Below, in pieces: positions 31,751-38,115 of a stretch of 38,115 nucleotides of DNA (position 1 is its first letter; each line of letters begins with the position of its first letter). Origin of the DNA: Deltaproteobacteria bacterium (GTDB taxonomy: Bacteria > Myxococcota_A > UBA9160 > SZUA-336). The position numbers and the translations under genes were made by a program. The DNA is taken from assembly GCA_004356455.1 (NCBI GenBank), contig SMWZ01000132.1, positions 1 through 38,115 of the forward strand, given 5' to 3'. A model generated the notes under the pieces. The model saw only the letters and a list, made by a program, of their open reading frames with translations. It did not search any database and had not been told where the DNA came from.

Positions 31751-32419
31751 GTTGACGATCTTGGGTGGATTGGAAAGCCGCCGCTCCGCCTCACGAAACT
31801 GCAAGAGACGCAGCAGCAGGCGACAACGTTCGAGCGGATCGGGGGTTTCGAGCAGGCCCTGCTTTTCGACCATGGAGCAGTCCAGCCCGGAAGCCAGCGT
31901 GTGCACCAGCGCCACGGGATCGAGCGAGGCCATACGTTTGCGCAAGAGGTCGACGCGGTCGGGCGCGGACTTCCGTACCAGTGCCAGGATCTCCTCCTCG
32001 AGCTCGGGGCGTAGACCTTCGAGCATCGCCCCCGCCGTGGAGTCCAGCTCCTCGAAGCTCGGGTCTTCCAATAGCTCGGCCGTCACCACGCGGTAGGGCG
32101 TGCCGCTCGCCTCTTCGTGTTGGATGCGAAAGCGGCGCAGACCCTGGAGAACCAGATTGAAACGACCGTCGGACAGGCGGTCGGCCTGGGTGATCGAGCC
32201 GCTGCAACCCACCGGGTAGACGGGCGGGCGCCCTCGTTGCTTGCGCGGGCCTGGTGCGAGCAGGACCATGCCGATCAGGCGGTTTCCCTCGAGCGCGTCC
32301 TCGGTCATGGCCCGGTAGCGCGGCTCGAAGATATGCAGCGGTAGCAGCGCGTCCGGGAACAGCACGACATTGGGCAGCGGAAAAATGGGAAGCCGCACGG
32401 GGACGTCGTTTCCGGACAT
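31748..32419 (-). CDS. LON peptidase substrate-binding (N-) domain protein
   Basis: A 223-residue protein with only the Lon N-terminal domain: LPIFPLPNVVLFPDALLPLHIFEPRYRAM, GMVLLAPG, VGCSGSITQADRLSDGRFNLVLQGLRRFRI, and a helical C-terminal half. There is no AAA+ or protease domain. Such stand-alone proteins are common and presumed to bind unfolded proteins or act as adaptors; their role is not established. ATG 32419 is preferred to TTG 32428 because the family sequence begins at once. It is the last gene before the AT-rich gap upstream of dnaA and could be cotranscribed with dnaA if transcription crosses the gap. Confidence 0.88.
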   Translation of the reverse strand: MSGNDVPVRLPIFPLPNVVLFPDALLPLHIFEPRYRAMTEDALEGNRLIGMVLLAPGPRKQRGRPPVYPVGCSGSITQADRLSDGRFNLVLQGLRRFRIQHEEASGTPYRVVTAELLEDPSFEELDSTAGAMLEGLRPELEEEILALVRKSAPDRVDLLRKRMASLDPVALVHTLASGLDCSMVEKQGLLETPDPLERCRLLLRLLQFREAERRLSNPPKIVN

Positions 32420-32463
32420 GACGGGCAAGTTATACTGATCACACCCCCCGGGAGCTAGCCAGC

Positions 32464-32898
32464 TTGATCAAAGCAGAGCGGGCAGAGCGACGGGTGGTTC
32501 TGGAGCGGCTCAAACGCGACGCGCGCCTGCTTGTCTCCTACTTCAGGCTTGAGCTGCACTCGATTGACCCAGAGCGTGCCCAGGTGAAGCAGCGCTACGG
32601 GGTGTGCTACTCGGACGGCAGCATTCGCATCCGCCTGCAGCACGCACAAACGGGCCGCCTGCTCAAGTATTCCGGTATGGTGGACACTCTCTGCCACGAG
32701 CTGGCCCATCTGCGTTACTTCGACCACGGCGTGCGCTTCCAGCTCTTCTACCGCCGCATTCTGGAGCACGCGCGCCATATCGGGGTGTATCGTCCCGGAC
32801 CGCGAGGCCGCAGGGCGCCGCCCAGGCAGACGCAGCGAACGCCGCATCCGAGCCCAGCCCCCGGGCCGGTTCAGCTCGATCTTTTCTCATCCCGGTGA
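32464..32898 (+). CDS. SprT/YgjP-like zinc metallopeptidase
   Basis: A protein of about 144 residues with the zinc-protease motif HELAH in VDTLCHELAHLRYFDHGVRFQLFYRRIL, where a His-x-x-x-Phe context downstream could give the third ligand, as in SprT/YgjP (DUF45) proteins. Before it, YGVCYSDGSIRIRLQHA resembles the substrate strand of that group. The C-terminal 30 residues or so are Arg/Pro-rich and disordered, ending in QLDLF, a possible clamp-binding type peptide. Start: TTG 32464, with GGGAG 9 nt upstream. A TATACT at 32431-32436 could be its -10 box. The substrate is unknown. Confidence 0.75.
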   Translation: MIKAERAERRVVLERLKRDARLLVSYFRLELHSIDPERAQVKQRYGVCYSDGSIRIRLQHAQTGRLLKYSGMVDTLCHELAHLRYFDHGVRFQLFYRRILEHARHIGVYRPGPRGRRAPPRQTQRTPHPSPAPGPVQLDLFSSR

Positions 32899-32928
32899 GA
32901 AGTCCAGGCTGGCAGCTCGAGGCCGGTC

Positions 32929-33141
32929 TCAGCTCCCCGCCGCGGAGGAGAACTTGTCGTACTCCTCGAGCGTGTTCGGCCCCTCGAGCACAACACAATC
33001 CACGCCATCCAGTGCTATGGCCTTGTCCAGAACCTGCTTGACGAGTTCGTTGACGGTCAGCTCGTCGAACTCAGAAAGCGCGTCCTCCAGCGCGGATTCG
33101 TCTAGCGATAGCGTGACGTTGAGCTTGATATTGATCGGCAT
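32929..33141 (-). CDS. Small acidic protein, function unknown
   Basis: A 70-residue protein from ATG 33141, with a GGGAGAG ribosome binding site about 9 nt upstream. It has 15 Asp/Glu against 4 Lys and is lower in GC than most genes here (AAT, AAG and ATT codons in the first strand). The pattern is an N-terminal strand (INIKLNVTLSL), an acidic helix (DESALEDALSEFDELTVNELVKQVLDKA), then the strand VDCVVLEG. No family was recognised. It follows the kinase-like gene on the same strand after a 157-bp gap holding two small inverted repeats (33151-33165 and around 33206-33229) but no clear terminator. Confidence 0.6.
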   Translation of the reverse strand: MPINIKLNVTLSLDESALEDALSEFDELTVNELVKQVLDKAIALDGVDCVVLEGPNTLEEYDKFSSAAGS

Positions 33142-33298
33142 AGCGCTTTTCTCTCCCGTGGAGAGGGGTTCGGGAGCCCGGCAGTGTAACGCAGAGGGAG
33201 GGGAACGCCAGAAGTATTTTCAGCTGGCGAACCCACGATTCTTCAGGGAGTTTCCCCTGTCTGACACGATCCTGTGACAGCTCGGCAAGCCGCCCCGG

Positions 33299-34297
33299 CT
33301 AGCTCTGCAAGAGCTTCGTGGCGTGTTGCAGAGTGGCCACAGCGGCTGCGGGCTGCTCCAGGAAGGGCAGGCGCGCCGCGCCCAGGGTGCGGCGGAGCAT
33401 TTCGACGCCCGCGTAGCCTGCGGCTCGGTACTGGCAATCCCCCTCACCCCCGCCCTCCTCATAGCCTCTCAGCAGGGCCTCCCGCGCCTGGCGGTAGACG
33501 GGCTGGTCTGGCTCCCGGGCGATGTGAAAGTGGATGTGTGCGAGGGCGGTCCCCAGGTCGAAGGCCGGGTCCCCCACGTGGGCGATCTCGGCGTCGACCA
33601 GGCGAGGTAGATTTCCCTCGACCAGCAGATTGCTGCCCTGAACATCGGCGTGTATCAGTGCCTCAGCCGCCTGGTAGTAGCGCTCCCGCAGCGCGTGGAT
33701 GCGCTCCAGGCCCCCGGTCTCCTCCAGCAGCTTGAGCCCCAGCGCACGCAGCTCGGGCGGGATCGGAAAATCGTTGGGCGCAAACGGCAGGCTAAAGATG
33801 TGTTCGCCGTGCAGCTGTCGCATCTCGTCGTTTGCGAAGCGCGGCGCGAGCGCCCCGGCATGAGGTGCGGTGGCCCCATGCACGCGGCCGAGAAAGCGCC
33901 CGAGCTGCTGCAGCACGACGGGCTCGACCCGGCCGGCGAGTAGCTCGTCCCCCAGGCGCGGGGCGTCGCCCAGGTCCTCCATCACCAGGATTCGCGCCTC
34001 CGCGTCAAAGTGCAGGGTTCGGGGCAGCAGGCCGGCCACATCCGGTGCCAGCTCCGCCACCACCTCGCCGTAGCGGTGCTCGAACACGATGCGCTCGGTG
34101 CTGACGCGGTACTCGGGGAAGCGCTCGAGCTGCGGCCGGGCCTGCTTCACCACCCAGGACTGGCCTTCCGCCCCACGCACGCGACGCACGAAGTTGATAT
34201 TCCCGTCCCCGGCGGGCTCGACGCGTGCACGCTCGGTATGCTGGAGCAGACCGACTCGGCGCAGATAGTCTGCCAGGTTCGAGTCGTTGAGCCGCAT
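33299..34297 (-). CDS. APH-fold small-molecule kinase, methylthioribose kinase-like
   Basis: A 332-residue kinase. The nucleotide loop region AGDGNINFVRRV ... SWVVKQARPQLERFPEYRVSTER resembles methylthioribose kinase (MtnK), which carries GDGNLN and VVKQALP in the same order. The hinge is ILVMEDLGDA. The catalytic loop is LIHADVQGSNLLV with Asp and Asn. The metal Asp is in RLVDAEIAHVGDPAFDLG. MtnK phosphorylates 5-methylthioribose in methionine salvage, but mtnA and other salvage genes are absent, so another sugar or amino alcohol is possible. ATG 34297 diverges from the CcmI-like lipoprotein gene across 33 bp. Confidence 0.75.
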   Translation of the reverse strand: MRLNDSNLADYLRRVGLLQHTERARVEPAGDGNINFVRRVRGAEGQSWVVKQARPQLERFPEYRVSTERIVFEHRYGEVVAELAPDVAGLLPRTLHFDAEARILVMEDLGDAPRLGDELLAGRVEPVVLQQLGRFLGRVHGATAPHAGALAPRFANDEMRQLHGEHIFSLPFAPNDFPIPPELRALGLKLLEETGGLERIHALRERYYQAAEALIHADVQGSNLLVEGNLPRLVDAEIAHVGDPAFDLGTALAHIHFHIAREPDQPVYRQAREALLRGYEEGGGEGDCQYRAAGYAGVEMLRRTLGAARLPFLEQPAAAVATLQHATKLLQS

Positions 34298-34330
34298 CCG
34301 CGTTTAAGTATGACCGGCGGGAGGGACCTC

Positions 34331-34846
34331 GTGAAGCAGCTTGGAAGGCTTGGCTGGCTCGTCTTCGGGGTCCTGTGGCTGGGCTGCGATCGCCGGGTAG
34401 AGCCCTACATTCCGCCCGAGCAGGAGCCGCCGCCCCCCAGCCATCCCGTCCGCATCCCGGGTCTGGAACCGCCTGCTCCGCGGGAGCGCCAGCTCGCCAT
34501 CCCTGCCAGCGGAAGCTCCATCCACGGTACCGTGCGCCTGGCGCCTGGCGTCCAAGCTCCCGCCACGGGGGTACTTTTCATCATCGCCCGAGCTCAGGGC
34601 GGGGGCCCGCCGCTGGCGGTGAAGCGGCTCCCGGTCGGACCCTTTCCGCTGAGGTTCCAGGTGGGTCCGGCGGATGTGATGCTCAAGGGGCGTCCGTTCG
34701 AGGGCCCGATCGCGCTCTCGGCCCGGATCGATCGAGATGGCGATCCGCTCACGCGAGAGCCCGACAACCTGGTGGCTGAGAGCGCGGCTGCGCTCGAGCC
34801 GGGCGCGAGGGGCGCGGAGCTGGTGCTAAAGCCTTTGCGGCGCTGA
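34331..34846 (+). CDS. Lipoprotein with CcmI/CycH C-terminal-like domain
   Basis: A 171-residue protein from GTG 34331, chosen because GGAGGG lies about 6 nt upstream and the signal then has normal length (VKQLGRLGWLVFGVLWLGC, lipid on Cys19). ATG 34310 is the alternative. After a Pro-rich linker, SIHGTVRLAPG ... ATGVLFIIARAQGGGPPLAVKRLPVGPFPLRFQVG ... GPIALSARIDRDGDPLTREPDNL follows the C-terminal domain of the cytochrome c maturation protein CcmI. The membrane and TPR parts of CcmI are absent, and no cytochrome maturation genes are nearby. It could bind apocytochrome or another client at a membrane. Confidence 0.75.
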   Translation: MKQLGRLGWLVFGVLWLGCDRRVEPYIPPEQEPPPPSHPVRIPGLEPPAPRERQLAIPASGSSIHGTVRLAPGVQAPATGVLFIIARAQGGGPPLAVKRLPVGPFPLRFQVGPADVMLKGRPFEGPIALSARIDRDGDPLTREPDNLVAESAAALEPGARGAELVLKPLRR

Positions 34847-34891
34847 CACCGCTCAAGCTTCCGCGGACGGCCCACGACCGAAGAGAAGGGC

Positions 34892-35893
34892 ATGGAACCG
34901 GAATCGCTCCACATCGGGCGCGACGCGGGGGTCGAGATGATCGTGGCGATCGACTCGACCTTGCGCGGACCTGCGCTCGGAGGCTGCCGCTGGCGCTGCT
35001 ACCCGGATAGCGCGGCGGCCCGACGCGACGCGCTCGATCTGGCGCGCGCCATGACGCGCAAGGCGGCGCTGGCGGGTTTGGCCCTGGGTGGTGGCAAGAC
35101 GGTCGTGGTCGGGGACCCCCGTGAGCGCACGCGCGAGCAGCTCCTCGCCGTGGGTGCCTTTGTGGACACACTCGAGGGCCGCTACATCGTGGCCGCGGAC
35201 ATGGGCACGGGCCAGGAGGAGATGGCCGTGATGGCGGAGCGCACCCGGCATGTGTCCGGCCTGCCGCTACGCGTGGGCGGCTGCGGTGACCCCGGGCCCT
35301 TCACCGCGCACGGCGTACAGCTGGCGATGGAGGCGGCCCTGGCGCACCTGGGGCTCTCGCTGGAGGGAGCGAAAGTCGCGATCCAGGGCGTGGGTCACGT
35401 GGGCTCGGTGCTGCTGCTGAGGCTGCTCGAGTGCGGTGCCAATCTGGTGGTCGCCGATCCGGACCCCAAGGCTCTACGCGAGCTGCCGGACGAGGTCCAG
35501 GTGGTCGAGCCGGAGCAGATCACGCGGCTGGAGTGCGATGTCTTCAGCCCCTGCGGTCCGCCGGGCGTGATCGGCTCCCGTCTGGCGCGCGAGATCCGTT
35601 GCCGCGTGATCTGCGGCGCCGCCAACAACCCACTGGCGCAGCTCGAGGTGGGTGCTCAGCTCGCGCAGCGGGGGGTGCTCTACGTACCCGACTTCCTGGC
35701 CAACGCGGGCGGCATCATCCACCTGGCGACAGCGCTGGAGGGGGGTGATGACGCGGCCTCGCGTGCGCATCTGAGCGTCATCCCCGAAAATCTGGAGCGT
35801 GTGCTGGCCCTGACCCAGTCCCAGCGGGTCGATCCCGCGACCGCGGCGGAGCAGCTTGCGTTATCCGCCCTGGCAGCGAGCGACCAGTCGTAG
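34892..35893 (+). CDS. Leucine dehydrogenase (Glu/Leu/Phe/Val dehydrogenase family)
   Basis: NAD-dependent oxidative deamination of leucine or another branched-chain amino acid to its 2-oxoacid. The 333-residue protein has the substrate-domain motif GPALGGCRW. Its two catalytic lysines lie in AMTRKAALAGLALGGGKTVV (Lys57 and Lys69, same 12-residue spacing as in Bacillus leucine dehydrogenase). The dinucleotide motif is IQGVGHVGS. The conserved ICGAANNPLA and FLANAGGIIH segments are present. It is slightly shorter than the usual 360 residues. The ATG follows GAGAAGGG. The last 33 bp overlap the convergent LysM gene. Confidence 0.9.
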   Translation: MEPESLHIGRDAGVEMIVAIDSTLRGPALGGCRWRCYPDSAAARRDALDLARAMTRKAALAGLALGGGKTVVVGDPRERTREQLLAVGAFVDTLEGRYIVAADMGTGQEEMAVMAERTRHVSGLPLRVGGCGDPGPFTAHGVQLAMEAALAHLGLSLEGAKVAIQGVGHVGSVLLLRLLECGANLVVADPDPKALRELPDEVQVVEPEQITRLECDVFSPCGPPGVIGSRLAREIRCRVICGAANNPLAQLEVGAQLAQRGVLYVPDFLANAGGIIHLATALEGGDDAASRAHLSVIPENLERVLALTQSQRVDPATAAEQLALSALAASDQS

Positions 35894-36757
35894 GATCTTC
35901 GGCGAGATCCGATCGCCATCCCACTCGAGCTGCGGCTCCAATTGCAGCAGGGCGCGGTAGCCGTTGCAGACGTCTTCGTCCCGGTCGAAGGCGGCGTAGA
36001 CGAAGGTCAGCTGCTCCAGCAGAAGCACCCGCTCGCTGCGGCTTCCCTCCGCCAGGATCGTCGGCCGCAGCGCTTCGAGCTGCTCCAGTGCGTCATCGTA
36101 GCGGCCGTCCAGCTGGGTGTTGAGCGCGCGCTGCAGGGCCGCTTCGAAGCGGTCCGGCACCGGAGCAGCGGCCACCTCTACGCGCACGGCCGGCTCAGGT
36201 GAGGGCGGCGCAGCAGCAGCCGAGCCCAGCTCCGCAATCGGCACCTTCACCCGCGCGCCCACCTGGAGCCGACGCGGATGCTTAACGCGATTGAGGCGTG
36301 CCAGCGCTGTGGCCCGGTCCGGGTGGCCGTAGAAGCGGCGCGAGACCGAGGCCAGCGTGTCTCCGGAGGCCAGCCGATAGGAGATCAGGGGGCCAATCCG
36401 AAGCTTCTGGCCCACCTTTAGCGCTGCGTCAGAGCGGCCCGTGGCGTACAGCGCGAGCTCCCGGTCGAGGGAGGCATCCCCCCAGTAGCGCAGCGCGAGG
36501 GCCGACCAGCTGTCCCCGGCCGTGACCGTATGCTGCTCCAGCTGCGGAATGCTCAGCTGACTTTGCGCGCGGATGGGGGAGGAGTCGAGGCCGTTGTAGC
36601 AGCGGATCACCTCAGCATGACGCGCATCCCCGTAGTAGAGCTGTGAGATCTCGCCCAGCGTCTGGTCCGGCTGGACCTCATGCCGCAGCTCGCCCGCCGC
36701 CGCCAGCCCGCTCGCCAGCAGCAGCCCGCTCGCCAGCCAGGTCGCCCGGGTGATCAC
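35861..36757 (-). CDS. Secreted triple-LysM protein with helical C-terminal repeats
   Basis: A 298-residue protein with a signal peptide (residues 1-21, ending LAAAG). Three LysM modules follow: about 25-70 (HEVQPDQTLGEISQLYYGDARHAEVI), 75-121 (HTVTAGDSWSALALRYWGDASLD) and 126-172 (YRLASGDTLASVSRRFYGHPDRATALARLN). They predict peptidoglycan binding. After a Pro/Ala linker, about 200-298 is TPR-like helical, with Cys residues near the end. The start is GTG 36757, overlapping the pseudokinase stop as GTGA. Coupling to a membrane pseudokinase suggests a shared role at the cell envelope. Confidence 0.88.
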   Translation of the reverse strand: MITRATWLASGLLLASGLAAAGELRHEVQPDQTLGEISQLYYGDARHAEVIRCYNGLDSSPIRAQSQLSIPQLEQHTVTAGDSWSALALRYWGDASLDRELALYATGRSDAALKVGQKLRIGPLISYRLASGDTLASVSRRFYGHPDRATALARLNRVKHPRRLQVGARVKVPIAELGSAAAAPPSPEPAVRVEVAAAPVPDRFEAALQRALNTQLDGRYDDALEQLEALRPTILAEGSRSERVLLLEQLTFVYAAFDRDEDVCNGYRALLQLEPQLEWDGDRISPKILRLVARCQGG

Positions 36758-38025
36758 GGCTGCGCTCCGGCGAAGACATGACGCACCAGGCGCTGCTCGC
36801 CCGGACGGATGACGATGCTCTCGCGCACCTCGCCGTAGCGCGGATGCCGGAAGACCAGCTGGTGCGGGCCGGGCGCAAGCTCGATCGGCGCGGCGCGGGG
36901 CGTCAGAAACGGCGCTTGCTCATCGATCTGGATCTCGGCCCATGGGTGGGCCACGAAGGCCACCCGGCCCGGCTCGCCCGCCAGCACGGCGGGGAGCTCC
37001 TCAGCGGGCTTCAGCGCCGCGACCTCGGGCAGCGGCCTGGCCAGAGCCGCCACCTGCTGCTCGTCGTCGGAGCCGCCCAGCAGAGCCAGCAGCACGGCCA
37101 GCAGGATGCCACCGGCCGCCGCCGCCGGTAGCGCCCAGCGAGGGAGGCCGCGCGCTACGGGGGGGCTCTCGGCCACTGACAGCTCCTCCGGCAGCTCGGG
37201 GACCGACGGGCGCAGCATGCGCACGTCCCAGAACCAGGCGGCGATCTCCATGCGGGAGTCCTCCGCCGCCCGCGGTAGCGCCCGCTCCAGCCAGCGCCGG
37301 ACCGAGGGCAGGTCGGGCCGCCGGGTGGGCTGCTGCCGCAGGCAGCGTCGGATCAGCCACGCCAGCTGCGGGTGGGCTGCGAGCACGGGTCCACCTGGAT
37401 GGCCAGGTGCACGCCCGAGCAGTAGTACGTGCAGCAAGGCGCCCAGCGAGAACACGTCGACCTGCGGATCTGCACCGCCGCCCTCGCGCAGCTCGGGCGC
37501 GCTATAGGGAGTGGGAGGCGGCGGGCTCGGCGGCTCGGCCTCGCCCACCTGCTGCGCGCGGCCCAGCCCGGTGAGCTTGATCTCGCCCCAGCGACTGATC
37601 AGCACGTTCTCGGGGCAGACGTCGCAGTGAACGATACCGCGCCGGTGCAGCTCCCCCAGCGCGCGCGCCACCTCCAGCACGATGCGGACCACGATGCGCG
37701 CGGGCAGCCGGCCGCTGCTCTCGAGCACGGTGCTCAGCTGCGCGCCCTCCACGTGCTCTCTCACCAGGTAGTGGTCCCCGCGATGGGAGAAGAGGTCGAA
37801 GACCTGGACCAGATTGGGGTGAAGCACCTGCGCGCCCAGTCGAGCCTCGCGCTGGAAACGTTCGATCACGCCGGGACTGGCGATCAGGTCGCGTGGCAGC
37901 CTGCGCAGGGCGACCGTGCGCTCGAGGGCGGGCTGGCGGCCCAGGTAATGATCGCCATCAGCTCCGCTTGAGAGCTTCTCCTCGACCACGATGCTGCCGA
38001 TCACGCTGCCAGCGGGCATGGTCAT
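36754..38025 (-). CDS. Membrane-anchored Ser/Thr pseudokinase with PEGA-like C-terminal domain
   Basis: A 423-residue protein. Residues 8-250 follow the protein-kinase fold, but key residues are lost. The ATP-binding Lys of the VAIK motif is Arg41 (VALRRL), and the catalytic loop is HCDVCPENVLI (Asp135 and Asn140 kept; Arg134 and Lys137 replaced by Cys). The DFG motif is G153-L-G. The glycine loop is SSGADGDHYLG. The APE motif (AP at 176-177) and lobe structure remain. One TM helix covers about 297-317. The extracytoplasmic part ends in a PEGA-like beta module (AEIQIDEQAPFLTPRAAPIEL ... VRHVF). It probably binds partners rather than phosphorylating them. ATG 38025 (or 38019). Confidence 0.88.
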   Translation of the reverse strand: MTMPAGSVIGSIVVEEKLSSGADGDHYLGRQPALERTVALRRLPRDLIASPGVIERFQREARLGAQVLHPNLVQVFDLFSHRGDHYLVREHVEGAQLSTVLESSGRLPARIVVRIVLEVARALGELHRRGIVHCDVCPENVLISRWGEIKLTGLGRAQQVGEAEPPSPPPPTPYSAPELREGGGADPQVDVFSLGALLHVLLLGRAPGHPGGPVLAAHPQLAWLIRRCLRQQPTRRPDLPSVRRWLERALPRAAEDSRMEIAAWFWDVRMLRPSVPELPEELSVAESPPVARGLPRWALPAAAAGGILLAVLLALLGGSDDEQQVAALARPLPEVAALKPAEELPAVLAGEPGRVAFVAHPWAEIQIDEQAPFLTPRAAPIELAPGPHQLVFRHPRYGEVRESIVIRPGEQRLVRHVFAGAQP

Positions 38026-38115
38026 GCTTGGCTCGATCCTCCGTGGAGCTCCCGAAGCGCACGCAGACTGGCCAGGGCCTGGGACTCAGGTGCCGGGGCG
38101 ACGTTCGACGACGTA
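38022..38115 (-). CDS. C-terminal end of an unidentified gene (5' end outside window)
   Basis: An open frame enters from the right edge and ends at TGA 38022-38024, overlapping the pseudokinase ATG as ATGA, the same junction type as elsewhere in the window. About 30 residues are visible (APAPESQALASLRALRELHG near the end). They look like a helical C-terminus; too little remains to identify the family. A second frame is also open here, so the assignment rests on the overlap. Confidence 0.5.
   Translation of the reverse strand, partial: TSSNVAPAPESQALASLRALRELHGGSSQA

Noticed and set aside
1-38115. CRISPR arrays, insertion sequences, prophage or tRNA/rRNA genes
   Set aside because: No regularly spaced repeats, transposase or integrase-like ORFs, or RNA gene signatures were seen on either strand.

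Overview
This is a gene-dense, GC-rich chromosomal segment (visibly about two-thirds G+C, apart from one AT-rich spot near 31.7 kb). It comes from a Gram-negative bacterium: there are outer-membrane-type lipoproteins, two periplasmic parvulin chaperones including a SurA-like one, and a YceI-like lipoprotein. The order mfd - lipoprotein PPIase - surA - pdxA - uvrA, a Ser/Thr-kinase-fold membrane protein, many lipoproteins and a cofG-cofH pair for coenzyme F420 suggest a deltaproteobacterial-type lineage (Myxococcota, Desulfobacterota or Binatota-like). That placement is an inference from gene content. No rRNA, tRNA, insertion sequence, phage or CRISPR array was seen.

Layout. 1-0.4 kb: the 3' end of tmk. 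0.4-10.4 kb (minus): one compact operon, mfd -> PPIase lipoprotein -> surA -> pdxA -> uvrA -> CPBP-fold membrane protein, with a 4-bp start/stop overlap at all five junctions. 10.6-11.9 kb (plus): an isolated ribosomal protein L3 gene with its own promoter, followed by rlmE, which lacks a normal start codon. 11.9-14.8 kb (minus): a DUF1232 protein, a 41-residue basic protein, purM and tgt. 15-17.4 kb: a 2-hydroxyacid dehydrogenase, a YbjQ/DUF74-like protein and a TPR lipoprotein. 17.4-21.1 kb (plus): a ThDP-dependent enzyme, two uncharacterised genes and a gene broken by two frame changes. 21.1-23.7 kb (minus): YceI-like lipoprotein, class-III aminotransferase, alpha/beta hydrolase. 23.8-26.6 kb: a strongly folded intergenic element, folB, a HAD phosphatase, an orphan DNA methyltransferase and a Nudix hydrolase. 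26.7-30.1 kb (plus): cofG-cofH-rmlB. 30.1-32.4 kb (minus): a divergent dnaA, an AT-rich origin-like intergenic region, and a Lon N-domain protein. 32.5-36 kb: a HELAH metallopeptidase, a small acidic protein, a methylthioribose-kinase-like enzyme, a CcmI-like lipoprotein and leucine dehydrogenase. 36-38.1 kb (minus): a three-LysM protein, a membrane pseudokinase and the end of one more gene.

How the genes fit together. The 10-kb operon joins transcription-coupled repair (Mfd, UvrA) to envelope protein folding (two parvulins) and pyridoxal phosphate synthesis. CofG and CofH together make the deazaflavin core (Fo) of F420; the other F420 genes are not in the window.

The strongest candidates for something new are: (a) the 337-bp intergenic region beside dnaA, with three contiguous 12-bp repeats abutting about 70 bp of roughly 70% A+T DNA organised as 10-bp units, next to a DnaA whose DNA-recognition motif is altered; (b) a two-copy dispersed hairpin element placed between convergent genes, whose second stem differs in sequence between copies but stays paired; (c) a folded element upstream of folB; (d) an isolated L3-rlmE pair with an ACG-like start; and (e) a membrane pseudokinase translationally coupled to a LysM protein.
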